DNA of 64,000 bases from Scoparia ambigualis (GCA_963921215.1 OY992520.1:2403487-2467486); one strand, 5' to 3'; numbered from the stretch's first letter, positions 21,047-33,017 are shown. Numbers and translations are program-made. The notes: generated by a model from the letters alone, not told the origin.

Positions 21047-21356
21047 GAGAAGGAGGCATACGAGCAGGCGGGGTCACCTGATGGAAAGCAATCACCGCCG
21101 CCCATGGACACCCGCAAAACCAGAGGAGTCGCAGATGCGTTGCCGACCTTTAAGAAAGAAATAGGGTTAGGGGAAGGAATAGGAATTGTGAGGAGGGGTG
21201 GGAGGGGAAGGGGCCTCCGGAACTCTCACTGGCCGGACGAAACACAACAGCACCAAGTGCCATTATTTCACGCCGGATATTCGTGAGAGGGTGGTATTAC
21301 GCCGGGCGAGCCGGCCTAATGCGTGCTGCAACGCAGCGTGGCTCTACCACTCAAAA
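21005..21356 (-). mobile_element. SINE-like element C, full length
   Basis: A run of more than 30 T at about 21009-21042 (the A tail on the minus strand), then GTCACCTGATGGAAAGCAAT, CACCGCCGCCCATGGACACC, TTTAAGAAAGAAATAGGG, CCGGACGAAACACAACAGCA, and the head GCAACGCAGCGTGGCTCTAC. The best-preserved copy of family C. Confidence 0.8.
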
Positions 21357-21360
21357 AATT

Positions 21361-21834
21361 CAAAGACCTCTAAAAATTTATTCAAACTGCCTTCACGAAT
21401 TCAATTCATTATTTAATTAACTTATAATTGAATCCCCATCACCTTTATAAAGATATTTCTTTTTTATTAAGCTACATATAAGGTAGGTATTACAAATTAT
21501 TTTGACAGTGTAAGGAAGCACTGCTATTTCGTAACATTGAGAGACTTTAAACAGATATCGTGCCTATAAAGTATACAAGTTAATTATATTATTCGGGCTC
21601 ACTTACACGTGCTTATATGTATGTGTGTGTGTGTGTTGAGAGTGTAATTGTGTGAATGAATGGGTGATTGTATGTGCGTCAAAATCAGTATGTCTATGAA
21701 TAAAATGGTTCTTCATACATTATTTAATTTATTTTATTATATTTATTTCATACACATATTATTATTGTGATATTATTGTCACTCGATAAATTTTTGCATT
21801 GAAAATAACGTGAATAACTGTGTTTACAATTATT
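21361..21834. other. Unassigned stretch with a GT microsatellite
   Basis: A short (TG)n run lies at about 21625-21640. Nothing else is recognised. Confidence 0.4.
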
Positions 21835-22023
21835 TATCTTTATGTATTAATAAAAATGCCGAAATGTTTGTACACGCATCGCTTTAGAACGGCTGCACTT
21901 ATTTAGCTAATTCTTTTTGTTGTGTTTGTAATGGTCAGGACGAGGTTTGAGTGACAAATTTTTATGGCAATTCGTCACGGGACACAGGGTATGCACGCAG
22001 ACGAAGTGACGATCGGCCACTAG
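21835..22023 (+). mobile_element. Helitron-like 3' end
   Basis: Includes CATCGCTTTAGAACGGCTGC, TTATGGCAATTCGTCACGGG and GACGAAGTGACGATCGGCCA, ending CTAG at 22020-22023 followed by T. This matches the Helitron 3' rule and resembles the end at 15731. No hairpin checked beyond GACG/CGTC-type pairing. Non-autonomous. Confidence 0.5.
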
Positions 22024-22429
22024 TATTTAAATATTTTCTTATTCATCTTAATCATTAATGTTCAAGCCAGTTTTTTCTCTTGTAGGTAATGAGTCTCGTA
22101 GAAGAACATCATACACAGATAACATGTTGAGATATCGTGATAGCTTTTTACATTCAAGAAGGTTTTACACTTGATCAACTTAATATCGGGTTAAGCCGTG
22201 CACTTGGCTCATAAAGCTGACCATCTACGCGCGTACCTACCTACACAAAGAGCGGCTGCTATTAGTTATAACGATGCCCCTAATGATGGTTGTTACCGCT
22301 CTGCTTTGTGTGTTTCACTTAACGTTGAATTGTGGACGCACGCAACCGAACCGCACGCTTTGTAGGCGAGCTACACACGTGCTTGCGGCGACTGTAGAGG
22401 GTCGCCGACTCTGGGGACTTTTCTATACT
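22024..22429. other. Unassigned stretch
   Basis: No feature identified, except that 22363-22410 (GCGAGCTACACACGTGCTTG) resembles 22898-22940 (GCGAGATACACAAGTGCTTG), a diverged local duplication. Confidence 0.4.
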
Positions 22430-22780
22430 TACATACATATTAACACGACTATTTTCCCCGAAGGGTTAGTCAGAGACTAATGCAAAACCAGTCCTATGCC
22501 ATAGTCCACGTTTCACCAAATAGCGACTGAACATGTGCTCAGCGTGACAGGTGTTGAGCCCACCGCCGCACTGGTAGTACTACCACCCCCTCTCTTCCTA
22601 TAGGTGTCGTAAAAGGCAACTAACGGACTAAAAAATGCACATACATCCAACAGCATAGAGCGGCGGTGGGCTCAACACCTGTCACGCTGAGCACATGTTC
22701 AGTCGCTATTTGTATGTGCATTTTTTAGTCCGTTAGTTGCCTTTTACGACACCTATAGGAAGAGAGGGGGTGGTAGTCAG
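22430..22780. repeat. Interlocked inverted duplications within a family-A copy
   Basis: A minus-oriented family-A piece (22430-22568) is followed by a plus piece (22573-22712) and then a minus piece again (22713-22778). Perfectly complementary segments: 22517-22568 with about 22661-22712 (52 bp), and about 22573-22645 with 22713-22778 (about 66 bp). The arms share variants found in no other family-A copy here, such as CTATAGGTGTCG and ACTAAAAAATGCAC. Confidence 0.85.
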
Positions 22781-23216
22781 ATCAAGAGCAAGATCAATAA
22801 TGTTTTCTTTCTTTCTTCTCTAAGATGTACTGTTGTCAGTGGTAGATGCGTGCTTTCGGCAGCTGTGCAGTGTCGCCGATCTTGAGGGTATAGTTCTTAC
22901 GCGAGATACACAAGTGCTTGCAGCAGCCCTGGGGCATCGCCCTTACTATTCATAATTACTTGCAATTGCAAAATCACGTTGTACCCCTCAAACCCCAAGC
23001 GGTCTCATGCGACCGCACCTACAACTACACACTTGACTTTGTACCGTGTATTCATAGACTTACAGACTACTTTAGTATGAACAAGTTTGGTTATTTCGGT
23101 TCTGTGGTTCATCTTATGTATTGTTATCGCAAAATATCGTATAGTATATGCTCGATTCCGTCAAATTTGACGTTGCCAGTTAGTGTCAAAAAACTGTCAA
23201 AAAAAATCCAAGACTG
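22781..23216. other. Unassigned stretch
   Basis: No recognised repeat or gene. A 99-codon plus-strand open stretch at 22918-23217 has no family resemblance. Confidence 0.4.
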
Positions 23217-23357
23217 AGGTACAGGTGGTGAGCCCATCGCCGCTTTAAGCTGTCGGATGTATGTGCACTCTTTAATCCGTTAGTCGCCTTTTACAACACC
23301 CAAGTGAAAAGAAAGGGGTGTGGTAGGTAGTACTCTTTCACCGCGACGCGACACGGT
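23217..23357 (-). repeat. Family-A fragment
   Basis: The plus strand reads ACAGGTGGTGAGCCCATCGC to CTCTTTCACCGCGACGCGAC. Confidence 0.8.
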
Positions 23358-26213
23358 TAATACAAAAAAAATAGTAGTTAATTGTTAGAATTATTAGTTA
23401 AATAATTTAGTACTTTTACGACAATTACTCGTAGATAATAAATGTTGTTTGATTTGCAAAAAATAATCTGTATTTAGTTCACAATTTTTTCACTGATTTA
23501 CTAATAATTTCTATAATTTTGTGTAATAAATTCAAAGCTAAGATAGCTTTAGCGTTGCGTACAATGACGCACGTGATCGTTCGACATCATGGCAGACCAC
23601 GTTGTAGGTACCTACTCTCGGGGTCTGTGTAAGAGTAGGTACGTTGTAGCGCGCACCTTCGTCTCTAATATTTTCTAGGTATTTTAACTTTCGGTATACA
23701 TTTTATCAAATTAAGTAAATAAACTTTTCGGCTTAATTATCAGCTAAGTGGCACACGTAAGTTAGTAGTTGCCGAAAACCAAACGACATGGTGAATAAGG
23801 TAATTTTCATCTGCAATCTTAGTTTTTCCTTAGACTTAACTAAGCAAAAAATTAACATGCCACTTAAATTATAAAGTCGCATTGTCCGTTAAAGCCTTAG
23901 CACCGGAGGCGGGTCGGTGGTCTCGGCGGCTAAGTAAACTTCCGCCGGTGCCTACATCCGGCGGATGTGAATTCTCCCATTTGCCGGAGGAGAGACTATC
24001 CACAATTATTTCGTGTCATTTTGTTCGCTTTCCGCGTTGTTCAATATTAAATATATTTATAAATATGCAGGGTGTCCCAAAAAAAAGTGACAACTCAACT
24101 AGCATTTCGAACTTTATAAAATCTGTAGTATACAAAATTTGAACACTTAACACTGTACAACCTTACTGTACAGAGGATGTAGAGCCAGCTATACAGACCT
24201 TATAATTCCAAAAGGGGCCCCAAACTGTACAGCCTTAAGTGTAATAACAGCTGGTGAACATCTGTATCTATATTATCGCTTTATTACCCCAAAGTAAAGT
24301 CTGACTAAGAACATAATTATAATCCATTAGACCGCTACAGTTCTACAAATCAGCATTTTTTATTCTTACATACAGCCTCATGCTTAATAAAGTCTGGATA
24401 GAATAATAATTTTATCGTTAAATCTTTATGTTATTCCATAAAGATTGTTTTGTGCAAACTCACGCCGGGCCATGACATTTATTACAAATTATTGGTTAAG
24501 CATTCATCTTAATTTATCTGTTGTATTTTGCTTGCGGCTTCTACTTTTCCGTGAAAATGTATAGATATTGTATACAAAAAAACTCATGCGCCCTTAAAAG
24601 AAATACAATACCCAATAATTTTATAATGTTTAAAAATGAGTGTATATACTTTTCGTAACAAATCGACCTAAGATCGAGTCTGATGTATTACTAATGCTTT
24701 TTTATTGATAATAAACCAATTCTGTTGCATTTGTCTTCGAAATTGATAAAGCCGTGAAACAGCTTGAAACAAGGTTAAGTGCTTTAGGATAGGAATGACA
24801 ACAATGTATTGGTTACAAAGTTTTTATTCCCTTTTAGAAAAGAAATTACAAGAACTCAGGGGGTGGTTCATGGATCGCTCACTCTGTCCGCTTGCTAGGA
24901 CTTAAAAGGGACTTAGCTTTAGGCTAATCTTCCTCGTAGACTGCAGCTACCCGGAACCTGGAGCCGGCAGGGTCAGTCTGCGCGCAGGGACGAAAGCGGA
25001 GTCGTGTACGCTAGGCAGCTGATCCACGCACGAGCTCTAGCAGGCGGGCAGGCAGCAGGCAGCAAGCAGCAGGCACAGCGCACAGGCCCAGTGGATGTAG
25101 CCTGGTACAGGAACCCGAGATTTCGGGTTATATTTTCGCGCAGAATGTTACAGTGCGACGTTGTAAGTAATGTCGCGAGTAGGCAGGCACAGCGGGAAAA
25201 GAAAGCTTTCTCAGCGTGTCTCCTTTTTATATTAGAGTAAATCGCATAAAAAATCGATATGGCTGTTAATTTAAACTCCCCAAATGATATCTACCAGACA
25301 TGACGCTCGAGCAGAGACAATAACAGAGCGACTAGACCATAGTGAAGACAGAATCAATAATGGCACGCTTGCACAATCGCAAAATTATAAGCGATACTCA
25401 GTAATGGCTCGCCTACACAATCGCAAAATTATGAGCGATTCATTACTTTCTTCTTTATTATGATTTTCCCTTTAATCAACCTTATTTGATTAAAGGAAAA
25501 ATTACCTTTAGCACCTCCAGATCAAATTGTAAGAGACCACCTCAATCCGGCTGGAACACGCTTTCAACGTCCCACACAAGTAGCTAACGACAGGATATTT
25601 AGAGTAAGTGAAAAAAGCTCTGTCATTTGCGTCCTTGTCAGCTGTTAGATGTGTACAATTCGCTAAAATAATTTTATTTGCCCAGCAGTAGGATGTTTAT
25701 AGTGAGATCATAGTGAGATCATTTGATTTGATATTATATTATTTAGGATTTAGTATTTGTGTTTAGACAGAAAAGTGTTACAAGCTGGACTGTACTAAAC
25801 TACCAATTCTTGCTGAAATACAGCTGGAGACATTTTAGTCATCTCTTGTTCATCACCTTTAAAGTCGTTAGCTGTTAATGAACTGGATTTAGGATTTTTT
25901 ACCAGACTTAATGTTAGTTGGGAAGCGGAAGCCCAGAGATGGAGCAGCTGTAAGGGCACCCGAATCATTCAAGTTAGGTATGATCCGCGTTTTTCTATTG
26001 TTTCCGAACTATGCTTGAATACTTGTTCGGTCACTGTGACTATAATAGTTAACTATATTGGTTATTGATGGTTTATTTTATTTAGACCTACAAAATCAGT
26101 TTTATTATTTTCGACTCACATTTAATATACTTGTATACTAGAGTTTTTGAAAATTCATAGTTCGACATCTATTGAAAATAGTGGAACACACATGACTGAA
26201 GTTTGGGTGCCCC
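23358..26213. other. Long unassigned stretch
   Basis: No coding region that I can defend. Details: 24068-24090 has AGGGTGTCCCAAAAAAAAGT, a phrase often seen at insect transposon ends. 24850-25250 is locally GC-rich with a CAGG/GGCAGGCAGCAGGC low-complexity patch. 25358-25440 holds a diverged tandem duplication of AATGGCACGCTTGCACAATC (about 44-bp period). 25463-25505 is a hairpin (TTTTCCCTTTAATCAA with its complement around an ACCTTAT loop). Confidence 0.4.
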
Positions 26214-26382
26214 TAGATAAAGATAAAAACAAAGATAAAGATAATATTTGCAAATATGGGTACATGATTGGTGGTACAAAAAAATTAAATTGATTCAGCC
26301 ATATTTTACCACTAGGCATGCAAAAATATGTTAAACATAATTAAACTATTATAAATTCTAATTTATTATATTAATAAGATAA

Positions 26383-29243
26383 CTAATCAATTATAAATTG
26401 TTTCTCATTCAGGAATTCACTTACACTATAATATGCTCTATCTGCTAATAAAATTCGAAGTTTATGCTTAAATTTCAATAGAGGTAATTCTTTCCAGCAC
26501 ATGGGTATTTTATTATAAATATCTGGAGCCATGCAATAGACACTTTTGCGCATAAGTGCTGTCTTAGCTAGAGGTCGACATAGTAGACTATTGTCGCGCC
26601 TATTCCGTGGGACTACGTCGGCTAGGCGTTCAAAACGACTTGGGTTAGAAATTACAAAGACAGCTACTTCTAGTATGTATAGACTTGGCAACGTTAATAT
26701 TTTATATTGTTTAAAGTACGGAACACAGCTATCAGTAGTTTTAAGTCTAAACATCGCTCTAATGCACCTTTTTTGTGCCTTGAATGCTGTTTCTTTTCCT
26801 GTCGAGTTACCCCAAAATATAATAGCGTATCGTAAGTGTGATTCCACTATGCCGTAGTAGGCAGTAAGAAGTGCATCCGTGTATATTATTGGCGATAATG
26901 TATGCAGAGCGTATGCGGACTTACTAATTTTCTTGCATAAAGTATCGATTTGTGATTCCCAATTTAGCTTTTGATCTATTTCGAGTCCTAAAAATTTTGT
27001 ATTTTCTACTTCTTCTATTCTATCATTAGCGTACTGAACTTTGAGGTCTGTGCTAGGAATCCTCTGTCTAAAATGGATAACTTTTGTTTTTTTTAAGTTA
27101 ATTTTTAAATTGTTTTCATTTAACCAATTCACAACCAATTTTAAACTATTATTAATATCAGTCTCATACGTCTCCATACTATCACAAGGTATTGTTATGG
27201 TGCTAACGTCTGCAAACAATGTTATTGGTTGTTCAATGCATTTCGGTAAGTCATTTATGTACAATATAAATATAAAGGGACCCAGTATACTCCCCTGCGG
27301 TACTCCAAATAAAACTTCACGATCTGTTGATCGAAATTTGTATTCACGTTTGTTATGTGTATTAATTTTGTTAATTTCAGTGATTTGTTTTCTGTTTTTA
27401 AGTACGTATCGAGTAGATTAAGGACATTGCCTCTAATGCCGTAGGCTTCAAGTTTCGTTAAGAGTGTCGCATAATGCACGTAGTCAAATGCCTGGGTCAT
27501 ATCACAAAATATGCTACATACAGGATTACGTTTATTTACATTATTAATGACATTGTACATAAAATCATATATGGCCATATTAATAGTCTTATGCATTCGG
27601 AATCCTTTTTGTTCCTCACACAGAATGTTATACTTTTCAATGAAATTGTTGAGTTCTTTGTAGATATATTTTTCGAATATTTTAGAAAATACGGGAATCA
27701 GTGAGTTTGGTCGGTAATTTTCCATAAGTTCTCTACTTTCTTTCTTAAACAGAGGCTTTACGATTGATATTTTTAGGGCGTCTGGGTAGATGCCTGCGCT
27801 GATACATAGGTTAATTAAATGACTTAAGTGGCCACATATTTCCATTGATACACATTTAAGAATTTTTGTACTGATACCATCATATCCTACGCTACTTGTA
27901 TTATTTAATGACATTATTATTTTATGGATATCTAATGGTACACTAGGCGCCATAAACATTGATTTAATGTTTGTATTAATTTTAGAACATTTTGGTTTGC
28001 TAGTTACTCCAAGTTTCCCCTGAACTTTATCAATAAAATAATTGTTAAATGCTTCAGCAATGTCCTTGGAATCTGTTTTTTTTTTAATTTTATTAATATT
28101 AGGTTAAGGCAAGTTATATTTTGCACGATTTATTATTTGCCATGCAGTTCTAGACTTATTTTTTGATGATTTTATTTTGTGGTTATTTTGCGCTTTTTGC
28201 GTTAAATGTATAATTTTTTTATGTAATTGAGAATAATTAGAAAAAGATTTTTTATTATTCATTTTTGGATTTAATCTAAACTGCCACAAAAGTTTTCGTT
28301 TTTTTCTACTACATAACTTAATGCCTTTAGACAGTCATGTAGGTTTTTTTATAACATCCACTTTAATAAATCTAGCTGGAAAACATTGTTCGTATATCAA
28401 TTTAAATAGATTGAGGAATTCATTATAAGCTATATTCGGGTCATCTGAGTCATAGATCTCTGAAAATGTCAGACATTTTATGTAATTTTTAAATTTTGAA
28501 ATGTTTTCTACACTATAATTTCTTTTGGCTGAATACCAATACTTTATAGCAAATATAGTATGAACTGGACAATGAAGTAGTTGTGCCGTATGATCGGATA
28601 ATGCTAGTACTAAAACTTCTGTCTTACACGATTTGCAAAGTTGTCTATACATGTCATACTGGCAGAGCGAGTTAGCTTGTTTAATGCTAATTTCAAGTTA
28701 TAACTCGTTAAAATACATTTAAATGCCTTTGTGTGACTATTTTGTTTAAGCATATCTATGTTGAAGTCACCAGCAGTTATAATGTTATTATATCGCATAC
28801 GTGATATATCTTGCAATAGAGTGTCAAGTTTATCAAGACAATAGTTAAGGTTATTTACATTTGGTACTCTGTATATACAAACAACAATTATCTTATAATT
28901 TGTAAGTTCGGCTGCACAGCATTCAAATATGCTTGATGAAGATAAATTTGATATTCTAGGTAATTCTTTCCATTGAAGGTCGTTTCTCATAAGAATACAT
29001 GCCCCTCCCCTTTTTTTACCCTCTCTACAATAATAAGCTGCTAATCTGTAATTTGGCACATATAATTGATGCTGATAACCTTTCATAATAAAATGTTCTG
29101 TTATGCACAGAACATCTTTTCACATTTGTCTTTTTTCCAGACAATTCATCTAAACATACAGTGAGGACATTTGATTTATTTACTAAGCCTGCAATATTTT
29201 GATGAAATATTTTGAGATACTTATTAGAGAAAAAAGAATTCAT
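26383..29243 (-). pseudogene. LINE ORF2: endonuclease and reverse transcriptase
   Basis: The endonuclease starts with LKIFHQNIAGLVNKSN near 29200 and includes RGGACILMRN and AGDFNID (29086-28610 segment). RT covers 27959-27255 and onward: SVGYDGISTKIL, ENYRPNSLIPVFSKIFEKYI, FCDMTQAFDYVHY, then, after a one-base loss in an A run at 27395-27399, GVPQGSILGPFIF and FADV at 27205-27216. The last is the catalytic FADD box with the second Asp changed to Val by one base (GAT to GTT). A C-terminal region (FLGLEIDQKLNWESQIDTLC, RYAIIFWGNSTGK) follows to the stop at 26383. Other lesions: frame changes near 29118 and 28625, TGA at 28335, TAA at 28104. Confidence 0.85.
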
Positions 29244-30275
29244 TTGTTTTGTCTTTGGTAGAATTGTTGTTACACTCTTCGGTGAAATGATTTTCATTCG
29301 TTTGCATTGACATAATCGTATTGTATACATAATTAAAAATAGCTCTAAATCCAAAATAGTTTATTCTTCCAGTGCGTCTGTCAAATATAGTGTCATCGTA
29401 TTTTAAGTTTTTATTCGAGTCCAGGAAAAAGGCGTGCCCATGTGTTATAGTATCTAGATAGAGCAAATTATTAAAAGTTTCCACCCTTGAATTAAACAAA
29501 TAATTGTTATTAAAAAACTTGAATGTTGGAGTACAAATAATTATGATTGTATGAGTCATCTCCTGCAATATTTCTCTAATCTGCAATACACAATCTAAAT
29601 AATTGTTTGTGAAATTAAAGTCTTCTTTACCCAGTAGTATTATACAATAATCTTGTAATGTGAAATTTAAGAGTTTCAGTTGAATCCCATTCAAAAGACG
29701 TTGCATATTGGCATAAGGTGTGATATAATGACAAAGATCACTTTTATTTAAAGTATTTTCTGCAATGTCAAGCAGTTTATTTTTATTGTCTGTGCAGAGG
29801 ATACAGACTTTATAGCTCTTATTACCTTTTTTCTTTATCTCGGATCCAATTTGCGGTGTTGTTATTACTTCATTCGTTTTGTCCCAATTGTCGTTTACTA
29901 GACTGTCTGATTGAGTCTGCTTTTTGGTTTTTTTATTCTTGTTCAAGGGTTTTTTGTAGTAGATGAATTAATTTCAGGAGTAATAGCAGTGGCTTTTTCA
30001 TTATTTTTTATCAAGTTTTTATTCAATCTCTTCAGGTCACTATTTTCTGAAGAAAGGGCCTTAATTTCTGAACGAGCGCTCTGTAATTCTATGGTAAGAT
30101 TCATTACTTGATCCCGCAACTGCTTGATAACTTCCACATCTTCGTCATCCGATAATTCCGGGACACTATTTGCAGTTTCATTTACTATTTGTGCAGAAAC
30201 TGCGTCACTGTCGTTTAGGATACAATTCGACTTTGTTCTGGTTCGGCGGAATGTTATGTTTTCCAGAAAATTCAT
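29224..30275 (-). pseudogene. LINE ORF1: coiled coil plus SGNH/esterase-like domain
   Basis: Starts MNFLENITFRR. Residues 45-95 have a charged heptad-like stretch (VIKQLRDQVMNLTIELQSAR, then SEIKALSSEN and LKRLNKNLI), a probable coiled coil for trimerisation. After a frame change near 29945, a Lys-rich linker leads to KSYKVCILCTDNKNKLLDIA and YCIILLGKEDF, arranged like the esterase-type domain of CR1-superfamily ORF1 proteins. An intact copy would bind element RNA and assist insertion. The GDS nucleophile motif is not obvious (CTDNK occupies that place), so hydrolase activity should not be assumed. No zinc knuckle is visible. Confidence 0.7.
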
Positions 30276-30300
30276 TTTAGTACCTACCTTTTTTATCTAT

Positions 30301-31612
30301 TTATTATATTTTTAATTCTGTATGCCGCTAGGCGCCACAATGGCGCTAGTTGTGTTAGCGTGCATTGATGAAAGTCCAAAGGTCAACTTTAAAAATATTT
30401 TTCGTAACGGTGTTTATATTATTTACTTTTGCAATTATTTCACTATTTTTATAATTAAACTGCACTCATATTTAATGTTTGTTGATAACTGACTAAAGTT
30501 GCGATAGATTGTTGTTTCTAAGATTGATTTATTGTTATATGCAACGTTTCGGGCCAAAAACACTGTTATTGTTATAAATTGTTATTACACTTTTTATAAA
30601 CAGTCACAAACAATATCACATGTAGAAATTACTTATTGCTCTGTGTTCCACTATTTATTAATCGCTTTAGAGTGTTATTTAGTGCTGCTCCTTTTGGTTT
30701 CCGCTTGACTCTGTTTCTTGGGATACCCTGTATAAATATCAAAACTGGCAGCAAATAGATATAATTTGATTTGATTTTGACTTGCACAGATTTAATATCG
30801 CTAATGACGAGGCAAATAATTACACAAGCAAAATCATAATCATAAATTTCCAATTTTGATTTACCGGGGCTAACGATTTCACGTGCCTTACTTGAAATAG
30901 TTTAATCGGTCACTTATCCGATGACCTACGAGTACGACTGCTTAATTAAGATGATCGCAACCCGATCGCGCAAACCACTAAGCGAACTCCAAAACCAAAA
31001 TAAGTTTCCCTATTCTATAGCAAGCAAAACTCGACTCTATATTGAATATTTCTCAACGGTTGAGATGCCTTAATAAGTAAGTATAACAGAAACAGTCACC
31101 TCCAAATCCGCTAATCCTCATTACCCCCAAAAGCAGGCATGACAAAAACATCCAACAACTCAACGTGAAGCGAAAACTAATTCCTCACTTCCCGTCAGAG
31201 CAAAGGTCTGATAATTCAAAGAGGCAATCAGCCAAAAGACCCCGATCTGGGCTATTTGGCCCCGCCGGTCCGCGGGGCCAATCGCGCGGAAAGCTAGCGA
31301 CAGTTATTGGACGCAGCCGCGGGTTGAATTAGGCTCGATTGGACCCGAAGCGTTTTCGGTTCAGTGTTTTCCGGCCTCACGTTTTGCGATTTAGGGGGAC
31401 AGCTAGGCTTATTCGTGGATGTGACAGTCTTGTCTGCGAATGAATCATTGAATAGAGACATCCCTTTTCTTGCAATTTATTTCTTTGTAAACTGCGTTTG
31501 ACACAAATTTAGGTTTTTATAATTGCTGTTCATCAATAAACAACTGAACCTAAAACACATAATAATATATAAAATTGTAATAATGTGTTGAGTTGTGTGT
31601 GTAGCGGCCATT
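30301..31612. other. Possible LINE 5' region, then a GC-rich unassigned patch
   Basis: 30301 to about 30900 may include the 5' UTR of the LINE, but no boundary is visible. 31200-31400 is unusually GC-rich and apparently single-copy in this window, with the palindrome GGCCCCGC-CGGTCC-GCGGGGCC around 31258-31279. It could be a conserved non-coding element or part of a host promoter; nothing here decides. Confidence 0.4.
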
Positions 31613-31815
31613 AAAATAATACTACCAACCCATCTCTTCCCTTGGGTGTCGAAAAAGGCGAAAAGACATCCAACAGCATAAAGCGGGCTCACCACCTATC
31701 ATGCTGAGCATATGTACAGTTGTTATTCGGTGAAACGTGAACTATGGCAGTGGACTGCTTTCTGCGGTCCTTATTGCATAGCCTATTATACTAATCCTTT
31801 GGGGATAATTAATGT
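31613..31815 (+). repeat. Dispersed repeat family A, degraded
   Basis: AATACTACCAACCCATCTCT to CTAATCCTTTGGGGATAAT, with a deletion in the GCGACTAACGGAC part. Confidence 0.75.
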
Positions 31816-32528
31816 TTGTAATAAATTATAATTGATAACGATTTTTTGATATGCTACACCTTACCTAGTGATATCGAAAACAACTCTAGGCAGGTAATCT
31901 CTAGGAGTGATCGAAGATCTCAAATCTATTTTTATTTTTCATTTTAAACACGTTTGAACAAGCCACCAATTTGTTTTGTGTTTGCGTGTTTCTTAGTGTA
32001 AAAAATGGTATTATTTTATGTATAATTTCAGCTCAATTAGCTTGGGTTACGTGTCGACTGTGAACGATCTAAGCAAAACGTGGAAAGGAATATTTCATTA
32101 TTCTTCTATTAAGGTAGGAATTTTTACATTCCATTTTCAAGAGTCCGTTTTTCAAGAGTACATACAAACTTACGCATTTCGATTTCCACACAAACTTCTA
32201 AGTTCAATTTATTTAAAGCCAATGAGCTAATTTTAATAAAACTTTGCATGCCAAACTTCGATCACGTCTTAATGTTATTGAAAATGTTGAACTACAAAAA
32301 CAGAGATTTAAAATGCTGGCCTTAAGCGGGTAGGTGGGTTGTTGTTGGGGTGGATGGGAAAGCCATGATCAGTTAGGGAACCAAGTCACATTTTGACAAA
32401 TAACTTTATGTGGTCCACCTTGATACAAGCGAAGTCGTAGTGTTTGCGGCGCGCGGCATTTCACTTCACTTCATAAAACAGGTGCCCCGAATTCGGCTAA
32501 ACGGTGAACCTTTGAACATAGTACCAAT
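31816..32528. other. Unassigned, with a MITE-E fragment
   Basis: At about 32172-32255 a diverged half of the 357-bp MITE is visible (TTACGCATTTCGATTTCCAC, then AATAAAACTTTGCATGCC). The rest is unassigned. Confidence 0.45.
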
Positions 32529-33016
32529 TTGGCTACCGAGGTCTGGCTTTCAACCGTCGAAATTTGTCAGTGCTTGATGCTTATTTTTTTAGCCAACATT
32601 GTTTTATCAAATCTTGGAAGTTTTCACCTCTGAGATCCGAAAGAAATATTTTTACAAATATTTGAACATTCGGTTAAGATGAAGCTGCGTTTATAGATTA
32701 AAGTTTTATATTTTAGCGTTTTATTAACGCTTAAATATACATAAGTAAAATTTTAAACACTGAATAAAGACGACAACCTCAGGCGGGAATCGAACCACGC
32801 ACCTTCCGCATTCCGGGCGGCTGCCTTAACCACTTGGCTACCGAGGTCTGGCTTTCAACCGTCGAAATTTGTCAGTGCTTGATGCTTATTTTGCTGAATG
32901 CGGAAGGTGCGTGGTTCGATACCCGCCTGAGGTTGTCGTCTTTTTTCAGTGTTTAAAATTTTACTTATGTATATTTAAGCGTTAATAAAACGCTAAAATA
33001 TAAAACATTAATCTAT
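32529..33016. repeat. Head-to-head inverted SINE copies (SINE-D) plus a direct repeat
   Basis: Arms 32695-32814 and 32897-33016 (120 bp each) are near-perfect complements. They include a tRNA-like B box (GGTTCGATTCCCGC/GGTTCGATACCCGC) and AGGTTGTCGTC. Between them on the minus strand lies an A box-like TAGCCAAGTGGTTAAGGC. In addition, 59 bases from TTGGCTACCGAGGTCTGG are identical at 32529-32587 and 32835-32893. Confidence 0.85.
32772..32850 (-). mobile_element. tRNA-derived SINE head, not a functional tRNA
   Basis: The minus strand reads ACCTCGGTAGCCAAGTGGTT, AAGGCAGCCGCCCGGAATGC, GGAAGGTGCGTGGTTCGATT. A and B boxes are clear and a possible anticodon stem-loop is present, but the T stem is mispaired and the acceptor has mismatches. 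It is therefore called a SINE head. Confidence 0.55.
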
Positions 33017-33017
33017 A

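Larger units (their letters stand above)
26214..30300 (-). mobile_element. Nearly full-length CR1/Daphne-like LINE
   Basis: On the minus strand: ORF1 (30275 to 29224), ORF2 (29243 to 26383), a short AT-rich 3' UTR, and a tail of ATCTTT repeats at 26214-26250. Length and order fit an autonomous CR1-superfamily element. ORF2 begins at an ATG (29241-29243) inside the end of ORF1, a 20-bp overlap in another frame. Lesions: frame changes near 29945, 29118, 28625 and 27395-27399; stops at 28335 and 28104; a catalytic substitution at 27206. The 5' boundary above 30275 is not located. Inactive, but lesions are few. Confidence 0.85.

Noticed and set aside
32772..32850. A possible tRNA gene on the minus strand
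   Set aside because: A and B boxes are good, but the T stem and acceptor stem do not pair, and the same text recurs as part of inverted SINE copies.
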